The translations under genes were made by a program, and so were the position numbers. The notes below the pieces were generated by a model that was not told the DNA's origin, made no database searches, and saw only the letters and a program-made list of their open reading frames with translations. This document shows, in pieces, positions 1 through 11,830 of a DNA stretch of 64,000 nucleotides (positions within the stretch are counted from its first letter, which is position 1; every line of letters starts with the position of its first letter). This DNA comes from Hymenopus coronatus (Eukaryota; Arthropoda; Insecta; Mantodea; Hymenopodidae), in assembly GCA_030762935.1 (NCBI GenBank), contig CM060895.1, positions 76,925,001 to 76,989,000 on the forward strand, in the 5' to 3' direction.

Positions 1-302
1 TTCTTTTGCAAGAAGTGAAATATATTATTTCTTTTAATCAACCTTAATTTTGAATTCTAATAGCTTTCTAATGACATAATATAGACACACTGTCTTTTGC
101 TCATCTATTACAGTCTCAGTAAAAGTGATCGTTATAAGTTACATAATTGGATCAGTATTAAGTTGTCCATTTTGGGCCGCCATTAAAAACAAAATTACTA
201 ACAATTATGTATTGAAAACATACAAAATGATTCGCAATTCTGTTAAATAAAATCTTCAGCTACCTAACGACACTCCGAATTCTATTCTATGTGTTTCGCA
301 AA
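1..302. other. AT-rich flank, nothing recognised
   Basis: AT-rich sequence left of the mariner element. I see no coding frame, repeat match or RNA gene in it. It would be the pre-insertion flank of the element that begins after the TA at 303-304. Confidence 0.4.
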
Positions 303-304
303 TA

Positions 305-460
305 CAGGGTGTTCCAAAAATACGGGGCATAATTTCAGGTATGTATTTCCCACATGAAGACAATCAAAACAGTTCATTATAACATGTGTCCGGAAATGCT
401 TCATTTAAGAGTTATGACCTTTACAACATGCAAATTCACTGGAACATTTTTCTTTCCGCA
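305..460 (+). repeat. left terminal inverted repeat of the mariner element
   Basis: This 156-bp repeat pairs with 1630-1785. Matching blocks include AAAAATACGGGGCATAATTT, TGTCCGGAAATGCTTCATTT and the inner end TTTTTCTTTCC. It is long for a mariner TIR, which is usually near 30 bp. Confidence 0.9.
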
Positions 461-554
461 GATCTTTGCCGTCAGAGACATTAGGAGGGCGCTCTGATAC
501 TTCATTCTGAGGAAGGTTACATTCAGTGTTCTTTAGGCGTTAAGACTGTGCGAC

Positions 555-1618
555 ATGTATTCAAATCAAGAGCTGGCAGAGATACACTTCATGTACGGTA
601 AGGCGGACGGCAATGCTGCGCTGGCTCGTCGTTTGTACCAGGAGAGGTACCCACAGCGACAATGTCCAGATCGGAAGACATTTGTACGTCTCCATTCCCG
701 TCTGTGCGAGTATGGAACATTCACCTCTCCTGGTTTGGGAAGGGGACGACCAAGGTCTACAACTCCAGAAGTGCAGGAGGAGATTCTGGAGGCTGTGGAC
801 AGGACTCCTTCTATCAGCACACGACGGTTAGCGTTGCAAGTCAATGTTCCTCATACGACTGTCTGGAGACTGTTGAACGAGTATCAATTGTATCCTTATC
901 ATTTGTAACGTGTACAGGCTCCTGTCCCCAGCAGATTACCCTGCACGAGTTAGGTTCTGTCAGTGGTTCTTGCAGCAGTGTGGTGTAAATCCGAACTTTT
1001 CTGCCGTCGTATTATTTACAGATGAAGCACAGTTTACAAGAGATGGCATAACAAATTTCCACAATGGTATGGTCGCATGAAAACCCACGTACAACTGTTG
1101 TATCTCATCACCAGATGCGGTTCTCCCTCAACATGTGGGCCGGTATCATTGGTGATCGATTAGTTGGACCCCATGTACTTGTAAACAGACTTACGGGGCA
1201 AGCGTACACCAACCTCCTGGAATACACTATACCTCACGTTTTCGAAGACACTCCACTGATGAATCATCAACACATTCACTTCTTGCATGATGGCGCTCCT
1301 GCACACTTCAGTCTTACGGCTCGCCGGTACTTGGATCGAAGGTTTCCTGATCGATGGATAGGTAGAGGTGGCGCAATTGCTTGGCCTCAACGCTCACCTG
1401 ATCTGAACGCTCTCGATTTCTACTTGTGGGGCCATTTAAAATCATTGGTTTATTCGTCTCCGGTGCCGGATTTGGAATCCCTTCGGAATCGAATTGTGGC
1501 AAGTTGTGAGGACATACGCAATACTCCTGGAGTTTGGGATCGTGTTCGCAGGTCAATGAGACATCGATGTGAGGTCTGTATTCAAGCAAGAGGTGGACAT
1601 TTTGAACATCTTCTGTAA
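555..1618 (+). pseudogene. mariner-type transposase (DUF4817 + DDE domain), disabled
   Basis: This is the cut-and-paste transposase of the surrounding element. The ATG at 555 opens a 117-codon segment resembling the DUF4817/helix-turn-helix N-terminus of insect transposase-like proteins (AEIHFMYGKADGNAALARR), followed by a second helix-turn-helix-like part (RTPSISTRRLALQ, TVWRLL). It stops at TAA 906-908. The protein then continues in another frame from about 922 (LSPADYPARVRF, first acidic site in LFTDEAQF) and in a third frame from 1064. The last part holds HDGAPAH with the second aspartate and SPDLNALDFYLWG with the third. I count 41 residues between those two aspartates, a DD41D spacing. 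One premature stop and two frameshifts (near 920 and near 1062) mean no functional protein. The stop is consistent with a single C-to-T change. Protein family is clear; DUF4817 is recalled, not searched. Confidence 0.88.
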
Positions 1619-1629
1619 TGACAACAACC

Positions 1630-1785
1630 TACGGAAAGAAAAACGTTCCAGTGAATTTCAATGTTGTGAAGGCCATAACTCGGAAATGAAGCATTTCCGG
1701 ACACATGTTATAATGAACCAATTTGATTGTTTACATGTGGGAAATACATACCTGAAATTATGCCCCGTATTTTTGAAACACTCTG
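1630..1785 (-). repeat. right terminal inverted repeat of the mariner element
   Basis: Reverse-complement partner of 305-460. It starts 11 bp after the transposase stop codon and ends at the TA duplication. Confidence 0.9.
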
Positions 1786-1787
1786 TA

Positions 1788-2085
1788 TAAAGAACTTTCA
1801 GTACTGAAAACTTCTTGAGAAGTATATCTTCAGCAACTGGTTATTAACATCAACCTGCGGTTATTAAAAGATTACATGCCAAAGTGGTGCGGAAATAAGG
1901 GCTCATTACAACTACAGCTTTTCTGCTCAACTGGAATGATCTGATATTAAACCAGTTAAACATTTGATAAACGCCTTACATGATGAACAGCACGAGGCTT
2001 GGTGTTTCTATCCACATAAAGGAATAGGAGTGGAACTGTTCTCAGAAGTTACAGCCGCAAGCACCTGATTAATTAGTAAACAATG
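1788..2085. other. unassigned AT-rich sequence
   Basis: Stretch between the mariner element and the first R1 copy. I see no coding frame or repeat match. Confidence 0.35.
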
Positions 2086-2812
2086 GAATCTGTCCAATCC
2101 ACACCATTTTCTCTACATCTCTGCAATAAATTATTAACAATCTTATTCTTCTATTAACTTAATGCTAATCGAGAAAAAATTAGTACGAATTGTAAGCAGA
2201 AGGGAAATGAGGGAGTGTCATAGGCTAAAGCGATAGGCAAAACTTTTCAAATGTGGTTGCTAGGTAGAGAAATCCGATTGTTTACATGGCCAAGTGTTGA
2301 CAAGTTCCTGTATGAGAAAAGTATAAGTATTTTATAACTGAAATCAGTAACAAGGGATAACTTAAAAAAAGTCGACTCCAGGAAAAATATTGCATATAAC
2401 ATAAATTGTGCAGCAAGTTTTTTTCTATCTCTCACGGTTTACCAGTTATGCAAAATTCCTCAAAATGTATTCAGAATAAAGATGTCTTCAGAGGTTATTC
2501 GCAGAAAATTCAAGATATACATTTTGTCATGTATATATCTTTAATATACGATATTTTAATAAAAATCGTGAGACCCATTTTTGAGAAAATCAAAATTTTC
2601 GAAAATTTTTCCATGTAAACGATGGTTGGGGTGGGATTTTCTTGAAAATCTTCGTGCTGCATCCTTGAAAAATACCGAACTTAAATACCAAGTTTGTTAT
2701 TTAACGGTCTTTTCATTTTTGAGTTACGCTGCCCACAGACACGCACATACACACGGAAATTTTTCTAAAATTTTTTTTTTTTTTTTTTGATTTAGGGGGT
2801 CTAAAAATACCC
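2086..2812 (-). repeat. R1 copy, - orientation, hairpin end lost
   Basis: Begins with a decayed ATCTGTCC...TTTTCTCTACATCTCTGC end and runs through the body to a CA-rich patch (2739-2754) and a T run. It stops just after TTTAGGGGGTCT, so the palindromic end is missing. The ORFs inside are chance frames. Confidence 0.85.
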
Positions 2813-5800
2813 GAGTAGCTCTGAATGGAGCGATATACTTAAAATGAATGCAATGGCTGCTCCAGGTCTCAGTATTCCCGGAAGATGTTCAAGCATAATC
2901 CACTGCAGATACTACAGTAGTAGGTACAAAAATGTCTACAGGGAAGAGATATAGCATCATCTATCTTAGCAAACGCTCAACGAGGAAATTCAGTACCACT
3001 ATGGTGGTTGTAATCGGCGCATAGACATCATTGTAATAAATAGAAGAAAATACGAAGCAAATCGATCCAACTACTCGCTTTGAATTCAATAAAAGACCAG
3101 CGCCAAGAAATCCATCTAGAGAAACAGAAAATATATTAAGCTACTATATACCTTCTTTAAAGAATATTATAGCCTCAGTAACAGTAGTAGGCCTATCATT
3201 TTAGTTCTCAGGAACAATCACAGATTTGTAAAATGGAGAGCGAAATATAAGTTAATAGATGTGATGAACATGCAATCACACAGAACAACATAAATCATTC
3301 CGTAACCACCTTTGATATCATTTGTATAGTTTAAACAGAATGTAAACCCTATTATGCTTAGAAATTGCCTTATTTTTAATTATTCTACTTTATTATTATA
3401 ACTTATATTGTATATTTTTATAACTTTTGTTACAATTTGATCCCAATAACTTAATTTTATATAAATATTATTTGTAATACTCATAATATATATTTTTGAA
3501 ATCTCAAAAAATGTGTTGTATTCTGTGTCACTAGCAAATTCATTTACGAGCGAGATTAATAAATAAAAATACCAAAAGCAACATTACTTTCTAGACCTAA
3601 AGTAAGACGTAACCCAAGAAGAGCTAAGAAAAATTGACAGAACAGGATTAGAAATCAGTACAGACTGTCAGCCTAAACCATGCAGGAGAAGAGAAGAAGA
3701 AATCCTGGGGACGAATTTTGAAAATACAACATATTTGTGGATTTCTTTTGTGATTACATTGTGTTTAAAAATACGTATACCAAAAAGTATTCAAAAATAA
3801 ATTGTATAGATACATGAGAGCTATAAATTATTTATTGTGTGAAACATACCACAAAATCAAAATGTACAACGCGTTTAATTAGTTATGAGTTGAACAAATT
3901 GGTTGCACTTTTTTATGTATAACGCAGCTGCCGAAATATTTCATAATCTATTTCCTGTAACATATAAAGATAAGTTTGCAAACTCGTTGACAAATTACTA
4001 ATATAGATGGCGCATGACAATTTAAAGTGGAAGAACTTAAAATTAAAACAATGAACTTTAACGTTATAGAAAATAAGTTTGACATAAGTATTCTATTAAC
4101 TTTAAAATTATTAATAAGTAAGTTTTATATATCCTTTACGGTTTACTAATTAAAAAAAAATATTCGGATTGAGGAGAAGTGCACAAGAGATGCATATACA
4201 TATATTTATTGAGCACATCTATTATAAATTACTACGTATATTTGAGCCAAAATGTTAGAAAAAAATAATGCAGTTGTTTATACATATTTGACATACAAAA
4301 ATGTAATAATATTGATTTTATATGTAATTAAAATATTGATAAATATTCAAACACTTGATTAGAAAAAATGGTATTTTCAGCATCTAGATGGTACATTTTA
4401 CTTTATTTTACTTAAAAATTGTGTTTGCTTTATACGAAAAGGTCCCTACAGTTTCTTTTAATTATAATTTTCAGAAATTTTAGGTGAAATTCAAGCTTTG
4501 AGCATAATTGTCGTGGCATTCTATTACACTACCAGGTGATCAAATTTAATAAACTTTTTAATGCATAAAAATTACATTCAGGCTCCACTTGCATTTAAAT
4601 GTGACGTAATTTAAGGTATTTCAAGAATCCTCATTTACCAGCATATACATCTAGGGTTACATGATTGTGGTAATTATCATATAAATAATATGAATTTATT
4701 TTTTAATACAAATTTCATATATTACCCTGTTACAAAATCTTTAAGAATCTTGATATTGTCATACTAGCAAATAAAAAAAATTTGTTTCATGTGAAATTGT
4801 ATTCCACATTTGTGATATTTATAAGAATAAATATTTCCATTCTGAAAATGTAGCTATCTATGTGTCAATTTTCGTTTGTTTTCATAAAATTACGCATCAG
4901 TGGGCTTTAAACAAGGCGTTCAATTTTGAGTAATTTCAGTCACAGGCAATGCTTTCCACACCGTAGAGAAAGTAAAAACCGCAAGTCTTGATAAAACTTG
5001 CATAATTTGGTGAGGCCTATATCCGTTCGAAATATTCAATTTAAAAAACGCTTATAAAAAATTAAAGCGATTTGACTTAAACCTTTTATTAACGTAACTA
5101 AACGATTCCAAACGAAGATGAAAGCAGGCTACAAACAGCTGAGTACGGTATTAGAGATGGTTTGAAAAGATAATCCTTTTAAAGGGAAGCCCTATTATTA
5201 GAAAATACAAAAAATCCGGTTAACTTATAATCAAAGGCAGAAGCTTACTTAGGTTAGAGAAAACCAGCACAAACTGCACAGAATAATAAAATCAAGAAGG
5301 GAGAAGGCACAGAATCAGCAATAGCATGGAGGGTAAAAGGAAATTTAGAGCAATCAGAACAAGGAGTGGACAGAAAAGGCAAAGAAATATAATAAAAGCT
5401 ATAAAAGGTTTGGCAAAGGACATAAAACGTAAAAGCCAGTCAAGTGCAATAAACATTAAGACAAAAAGAAACAGCAATACCGGAATATAAAACACGCACT
5501 TCTATTTCTAAGAGAAACGAGGTTAATGAAACCGCTATCTAGTCATTGAAGCGTGAGGTTTACATGGGCCCAAGATAATGAGTCGATGCAGAGAGTTTTA
5601 AAGGAAACGGTGCGGATATTTTGATCACGTTGCAGGAACATTTTTCTCGTTTCTTCGACAAAGAGGGTGTCCGTAAAGGCGTTTGAGATTAACTACAAGA
5701 TAAATTAGGAACAGTAAGGGCTCGCTCCCCGCCAATAACGATCGCGATGAAATTTATTTACGCAAGATGAGGTTTCATAAGAAAATTGCCGCTAAGAAGC

Positions 5801-5944
5801 AACCTATGTTAAAATATATAGCGGCGAAAGGAATGAACGTCATCTCTGATTCATATGAGATGGATGCATATTAACAAAAGACGTTCTGCTATGGCCAGTT
5901 CAAAAACTTAAGTGAAGTTGAACAAAACTTGTGAAAAAGTATTG
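2813..5944. other. 3.1 kb AT-rich region without recognisable genes
   Basis: No coding frame above chance and no R1 or SINE match. The sequence is very AT-rich from about 3300 to 4900. It is more base-balanced at 5570-5870, with blocks such as CCAATAACGATCGCGATG. That block is treated separately as a possible conserved noncoding element. Confidence 0.35.
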
Positions 5945-6792
5945 TTTTTTACTTTTTCTACGCGTACTATGTACATAATGTATAGAGAAGGCACCCAGAA
6001 ATTCGATACCAAGATTTAACCAGAAATATGTGTTTTGAGACCCTCTGAATCCAAAAAAAGAACATTTTTTGAAAAATGTCTGTCTGTCTGTCTATTAGTG
6101 TGTGTAAGTGTGTGTGTCTGTGAGCAGCATAGCTCAAAAACGAAAAGTTCGTTAAATGCCAAACTTGGTATTTGAAATCAGTACCTCCCAAGAATGCGGA
6201 ACGAAGATTTTCCAGAAAATTCCCCCACCCTCAACTACCCTTTACATGGAAAGATGTTCAAAAATATTGATTCTTGCAAAAATAGCTACAACATTTTTGA
6301 ATAAATTTTGGTATATTAGGGATACTTATACGACAAATAAAATGTATATTATGAATTTTCTGGGAATAGCCTCTGAAGACAATTTTGCTAAATTTTGCAT
6401 AACCGGTAAACCGTAAGACCGACAAAATCGACTCCACATTAAATGTAGAGCCCGTTAGAATACAAACTTTATGTTATATACACTTTTTTCAAGGAGTTAA
6501 CCGTTTTTGAGAAATTCCTTGTTATTGGATTTAGTTTTAAATTACTTATGTTCTTCTCATACCGGAGTTTATCAACTCGTGGCAATGCAAAGAAACATAT
6601 TTCATTCACGTGGCAACCAGCTTTTATAACGACGTTTTAGCCTCCTATATTTTGTTATTTCCCTTCTACTTACAAGAAAACATGTCTTTTATAATCTTGA
6701 TTAGCATGAACTAGACAGAGGAAATAGCTTTTTAACAATAACCTGTTATAAAGATGCAGAGAGGGTCACGGAATGGAACACATTAAATTTTT
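5945..6792 (+). repeat. R1 copy, + orientation, full length
   Basis: Starts TTTTTTACTTTTTCTACGCG with the palindromic core ACTATGTACATAATGTA. It has a TCTG/GT-rich microsatellite at 6079-6120 and ends GGAATGGAACACATTAAATTTTT. It joins directly to the next copy in the same orientation. Confidence 0.92.
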
Positions 6793-7408
6793 AACTTTCG
6801 CCTACGTACTAGGTAAGAAGGTATTGTAATCCACCCAAAAACTGATGTCGATATTTTACCGGAAATCTGTGTTTTGAGGTCACCTAAGTCCAAAAATAAC
6901 ACTAGAAAAAAGATCTGTGTCTGTGTGTGTTTGGACAACAAAGCTCAAAAACAAAAAGGCCATTCAATACCAAATTTGGTATTTATGTTCAGTATCTTCC
7001 AAGGATGCCACAAACGAAATGACCTCAAACTACCCTTTACATGGAAAGGATTTTAACACATTTGATGGTCTCAAAATTACTCTATTTTGATTAAATTATT
7101 GTGCATTCCAGATATTTACATGAAAAATATATCTATATCTGGCATTTTGTGAGATTAGCTTCTGAAGTCCTCTTCATTTTGGGTACATTTTACATAAGTA
7201 ACAGATAGACAAAAACTTATTACTCTAAAATGTAGATCTGATTAAAATGCACAATTTATGTCATATACATTTTTTTTAAAGTTAACCATTTAGGATAAAT
7301 TTTTTGTTAACCAAATTAAAAGGTTTCTCAAACTGGAAATAATTTTTTGTTTTATTTCTCTTTTGTTTCACTCCTGTCCATGCAAAGCGAACCGATTTCA
7401 CGAGTTTT
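6793..7408 (+). repeat. R1 copy, + orientation, 3' part lost, tandem with the previous copy
   Basis: Begins AACTTTCGCCTACGTACTAGG immediately after the end of the preceding copy, with no spacer. Its short GT tract is at 6918-6930. The CCATGCAAAGCGAA segment assigns it to the subfamily that uses CATGCAAAG. The match fades near 7408. Confidence 0.85.
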
Positions 7409-7460
7409 GGAGAACACGACAGGTAATACTTTTTCTGCACTAATTAGAGCTAATATAACA

Positions 7461-8291
7461 ATCAGATGTGTTATACTAATTTGACTTTCTCTAGCGGTTT
7501 TAAAAACAAACATCTTGCAAAATATTCTGCTTCTTTTTATACCATGCTAATCGAGATAAGTATTAACAGAATGTTCTAATTACTTAAGTTCCCTTTTAAG
7601 TAGAAAGGAATTAAGCTAATGCACTATGCTAAAACGTTATTCCTTTTTTTGAAAAGTTGTCGCTATGACATTTTTATTGAGATTCGCTTCTTTGCTTGGT
7701 CAAAAATAAAACAAAAGAAATACGGACGACTCCCTATATGAGAAAACTTTAAGTTAAAATTGAAACGATTAACAAATAATATCTGGGGAACAGTTACTTC
7801 TACAAGAAAAATGTAAAGGACATAAATTGTGTTTTAACGAGATCTACATTTGCTATCTCTTACGGATTATCATTTATGTAAAATTCATCCAGAATAAAGA
7901 GTACTTTAGATGTTATTCCGGGAAAGTTCAGGATATACATTTTATTTGTTATGCAGTGACTTTAATATACGGTATTTTAATCCAAATCGATGGAGACATT
8001 TTTTAGAAACACCAAATTTTTCAACAATTTTTCCAATAACAGTAGCTTGAGATGAGGAAAGTTTCTTAAAAATCTTCGTGTCGCATCCTTAGAATATGAA
8101 AACTTAGATATCAAGTTTGGTGTTTAGGTTTTTTCATTTTTGGGCTATGCTGTCCACAAATACACACACGGAAATTTTTCTAAATCTTTTACACTGAGGA
8201 CCTCAAAACATATATTTGTCGTGAAACTTCGACATAGAATATCTGGGTAGACTACAATACATCTTTACCTACATGTTGAGAAAGTAAACAT
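7461..8291 (-). repeat. R1 copy, - orientation, near full length
   Basis: Starts ATCAGATGTGTT...GACTTTCTCTA and ends at a degraded hairpin side, CTTTACCTACATGTTGAGAAAG. The microsatellite is reduced to a few CA units near 8160. Confidence 0.85.
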
Positions 8292-8693
8292 GTATAACTT
8301 TTGCTGTAAACGCATTTGCTGTAAAACTGGATTTTTATGTAAATATTTATAAAAATTTACCACGAGGCTCACTTATATTACAAAAGTGAATTTAGACAAA
8401 AAAGTTATTTACATATTCTTCTAAGATATATCACTACATAAGTATAAAATGACTCCCATAAATTTCAATAAGATATCCTACATAATGTGGATTTTTCAAA
8501 TTTCACAGATGTATCACCTTAAAGTAATGGCTGAAACGAATGGGAGCTATTACCTCAATACCAGCGATGTTTAGGGGTTTTTCAAAGTTTTATGGTTACG
8601 TGCACCATTTTTTATTACACCCTTGTTGATCGATGGTCACTGAAATGCGATCCAACTTTGATCATTTAATTTTGGTTCAAATAACCACTATCA

Positions 8694-8722
8694 GATGAGC
8701 GTGTGCCACGCTCATTATCTAG
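8694..8722. repeat. short hairpin
   Basis: GATGAGCGTG and CACGCTCATT can pair at 9 of 10 positions around a 3-base loop, inside otherwise unassigned sequence (8292-8872). It could be the centre of a decayed fold-back element. No longer arms are visible. Confidence 0.5.
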
Positions 8723-8872
8723 GGGAATTACTCGAAGGCAAACGTCTAAATCGATAGCCAAAGAAATTGAAAAGCAATTACAGTCTCCTTCCTCATATGC
8801 CTTCGTTTTATTCTGTTTTGAAACGTTGTATAAATAGATTTCCTTTTATGATAAAAGAAAATATAAAATAAA

Positions 8873-9606
8873 AATCTCATGTGCTCCAATCACATGACTT
8901 TCTCTACATCTCTGCAACAAATTATTGTTAAAAAGCTTATGTTTATTTTTAATTCATGCTAATCGAGTAAACTTTAACAGATATAGTTTCATTACTTGCT
9001 TTCTTGCAAGTAGAAGAGAAATAAGGAAGTAGCATAGACTAAAGTATTCGTCAAAATATGGTTGCTATGTGACTGAAGTTCCTTTGTTTGTATGGATAGA
9101 AGTTGACAAATTCCCGTATGAGAAGGGTAAGCTTTTTTAAAGCTGAAACCAATAACAGGGAATATCTCAAAATCTATCAACTTCACGAAAAAAATGTATA
9201 TAACGTAAACTGTGTGTTTTAACGTGATTGCCACATTTTGTATAGTAAGATTTTGTGCATCTCTTACTGTTTACCAATAATGTAAAATTCATCCAGAATG
9301 AACAGGTCTTGAGAAGTTATTCCAAGAAAATTCAAGGTATTCATTTTATTTGAGATGTAAATATCTTAAATATACAGCATTTTAATCAAAATCGTTAGAA
9401 CCATTTCAGTGAAATACAAAATTTTAAACAGATTTTCCATATAAAGTGTAGCTTGTGGTGCAGGACTTTTTTGAAAATGTTCGTGTCGCATCCTTAGAAG
9501 ATACTAAAACTAAATTCCAAGTTTCTTATTTTTGAGCTATGCTGTCCACGCAGCACGCACGCACACTCACACACACATTGTATGTACATACGTGCTAGAG
9601 AAATGA
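8873..9606 (-). repeat. R1 copy, - orientation, gap beside the hairpin
   Basis: Clear start ATCTCATGTGCTCCAATCAC and ACTTTCTCTACATCTCTGC. After the CA-rich patch (9556-9577) the sequence jumps to a shortened hairpin TGTATGTACATACGTGCTAG, so about 100 bp between microsatellite and hairpin are missing. Confidence 0.88.
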
Positions 9607-9837
9607 AATAGAGGTCTCCAAATGTTCCTCAATTTGTATCATATATCAGTAAACTGGAAAACAACAGAATACATGTTCTTTAAAGAACAAATAGGACACA
9701 GGCAGGTTCCAATAATCAAACAAATAAAAAATCTCTATTTGTTAATGTATAATCTATAAACTTTAGGAAAATAAAATAAAAGTTACCTATAAATTACTTC
9801 ATAGGTGCCTAGAATTTCATAGTATAGAAGAACACGT

Positions 9838-9880
9838 ATAATAATTATAATAATTATAATAATAATATAAATAATAATAT

Positions 9881-9920
<40 letters not shown>
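9838..9920. repeat. AAT/ATT microsatellite, fold-back arrangement
   Basis: An AAT-type run (9838-9880) is followed by an uninterrupted ATT run (9882-9920). The two halves are complementary and could form a long AT hairpin. Confidence 0.9.
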
Positions 9921-9991
9921 GACGTAAACTTTAGGCTAAGAACTGTGATATTGTAGTTTTTTTATTGTGGTTTTAATTTCCTTGAGTTCAA

Positions 9992-10222
9992 CTCTGTGGT
10001 GTGGGGTAGTGTACAGGCTATATACTTAAGAGATTCCCAAGTTCGAATCTCGGTTAGGGTCTGTAGGGGTGTAATATTATTTTCCCCGAACTGCCTTATA
10101 AGATGAATGTCGCTTAACTTTAACCTCTATGGAACTCATGCTCATTTGAACACTATTTCACCCATACATTCATCATCTTATATGACCTTTCCGGTTAACT
10201 ATCAACCAAAAAAACTCCCTTT
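9992..10222 (+). repeat. tRNA-derived SINE, decayed
   Basis: A B-box-like AAGTTCGAATCTCGG lies near 10050, followed by the tail shared with 41540-41790 and 56742-56830 (CATTTGAACACTATTTCACC, ATATGACC, GGTTAA) and an A-rich end. Family call by internal comparison only. Confidence 0.6.
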
Positions 10223-10720
10223 AACAATATTTTTAAAATGACCGACATTTTAACTAATGCATTAATGCTGTTGCAAGAGTAAATAAATTTCTAGCTTTGC
10301 TATGACCCCGGACATCCTTCAAGTTAATGAAATCGCTTCATCACGGAACTTAATTCTGGCTTCGACGAACACCACACAATCATGGATAAAGAGAAGCAAT
10401 TATTTTTACGCTTCACTGATAACATGCAATGTGGTTGTTCGGTGGATGATAGAAACATCTAGATCACAATATCAAAAGCTCCTGTAGCATATGATCTCAG
10501 AGTTAACTTCTCTCCGCGATTTGCAGGAAACTCTGTTATTTCATTTACTAGTCATCAGACTATCTTTTGTTATCCGGATCGTTTTCAGATTTTCTGTCTG
10601 CATACGCTTCAAAAGAGTCGGCGTTTTCTACAAGGGCCAACCAGAAAGTAGCAAACAATTTCACATATATAGTTAATGACAAAATATATCACCACAAAAC
10701 TTTTTTAAATAGTTATAATA
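10223..10720. other. unassigned sequence
   Basis: Two 61-codon ORFs on the + strand (10302-10487 and 10491-10676) sit here. Neither resembles a known protein, and both lengths are within chance for this window. No repeat is recognised. Confidence 0.3.
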
Positions 10721-10975
10721 CCTTAGTTGGATAGGTAGAGTCTGACTGAAAAAATCAGTGCCATAGCCGGAATTTGAACCACGGATCTCTCGGTCTTTAG
10801 CTGGTTGCTCTTACCACTGAGCTACCATGGCAAAATGCCAGCACTGGACTAAATTTTTCAACTGAGTAGCATGTTTCAAATTATTTTGAGATGACATACC
10901 CCAATTGCGACTTAAAATGTTGTACTTTAAGTCCCAGGGCTCATAGTATAGCCAACTATTTAGACAATTACTGTT
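10721..10975 (-). repeat. SINE-S copy, - orientation
   Basis: Order read on +: GGATAGGTAGAGTCTGACTG, then the reversed tRNA-like part (GGAATTTGAACC B box, TGAGCTACCATGGC A box), then the about 160-bp leader with the palindrome CAAATTATTTTGAGATG. This SINE carries its leader before the tRNA-like module. Confidence 0.8.
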
Positions 10976-11004
10976 GAGATTTAATATTAATAACATTTAC
11001 TGCC

Positions 11005-11140
11005 TTCCTAGCATGTTGCCATGGTAGCTCAGTGGTGGAGCAACAGGCTAGAGATCGAGAGGTCCCGGCTATGACATGAATTCTTCCGACGCTTCCTATC
11101 CAATTCCTGTTCTACACCCGGCTTGCGTTTGTCAATGTAA
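11005..11140 (+). repeat. SINE-S copy, + orientation, leader missing
   Basis: Starts at GCATGTTGCCATGGTAGCTC, with A box TAGCTCAGTGG intact and B box damaged. It runs into the tail CCTGTTCTACACCCGGCTTG. Confidence 0.75.
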
Positions 11141-11144
11141 TCGT

Positions 11145-11400
11145 CACAGGGTAGGTAGAGTCGAAAAGAAAAATTCAACACTACAGCAGGTGTTTGAACC
11201 ATGGATCTGCCGGTTGCAGTACCCACTTAACTACATGGCAACATATCAGCACGGCATTAAATTCCTCAACTGACTTGAATGTTTCCCGGTAAACCACACA
11301 AGGTGATCTCAAATTAGTTTGAGATGACATACCACAAAGGCGACTTCTAAGTGCCCATAAGTGTTTTAAGTCCCTAGCTTCATAGTTTAACAAACTATTA
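11145..11400 (-). repeat. SINE-S copy, - orientation
   Basis: Tail GGTAGGTAGAGTCG, reversed B box GTTTGAACC, degraded A box, then the leader with TTTCCCGGTAAACCACA and the palindrome TCTCAAATTAGTTTGAGA. Confidence 0.8.
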
Positions 11401-11760
11401 AAACAGAAGATTCGAGGTATACTTTTCCATTACTATAGACCTGAGCCAAGATATCATTACCACTTTGAAGTCTTTATTGGTTGGAAAATCTTTTCCTTCA
11501 ACAATAGCATGTACGGTGTCCAAAGTGATATACTGTTTTTATGGATTTCTATCAACATATGATTTCAACTCCCCCATAAAGATTGATGAACTTCCATTCC
11601 GGTTTTTGCCATGCACACTGGTACTTTCTTTATTACTTGTAAATTATGCACAATATCTTCACTGAAAATGGTTTACCATATATACTTGTGTTTTTGCCTA
11701 TAACATTCGATTGGTCAAACATTTTATGCATTCAAAACAGCGAATAAGCTTTAATTGTTT

Positions 11761-11830
11761 TTTTTTTTTTTCACAAACGGCGTGTATAGGACAGGAGTTG
11801 GTAAGGTAGAGTTTATACTGAAAAATTGAC
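11761..11830 (-). repeat. SINE-S tail fragment, - orientation
   Basis: T run (poly-A tail of the opposite strand), then ACAAACGGCGTGTATAGGAC and GGTAGAGTTTATACTG, breaking off at GAAAAATTGA. It is fused directly to the following copy in the opposite orientation. Confidence 0.75.

Larger units (their letters stand above)
305..1785 (+). mobile_element. mariner-superfamily transposon with long TIRs and TA target duplication
   Basis: The element runs from CAGGGTGTTCC at 305 to its inverted counterpart ending CACTCTG at 1785, and is flanked on both sides by TA (303-304 and 1786-1787), the duplicated target of the Tc1/mariner superfamily. The first and last 156 bp are inverted copies of each other with scattered mismatches. 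One broken transposase gene lies between them on the + strand. Total length is 1,481 bp, close to an intact element, so the loss of function comes from point changes and small indels rather than large deletions. Both ends and the target duplication are seen directly. The superfamily call rests on the TA and the transposase motifs. Confidence 0.9.
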
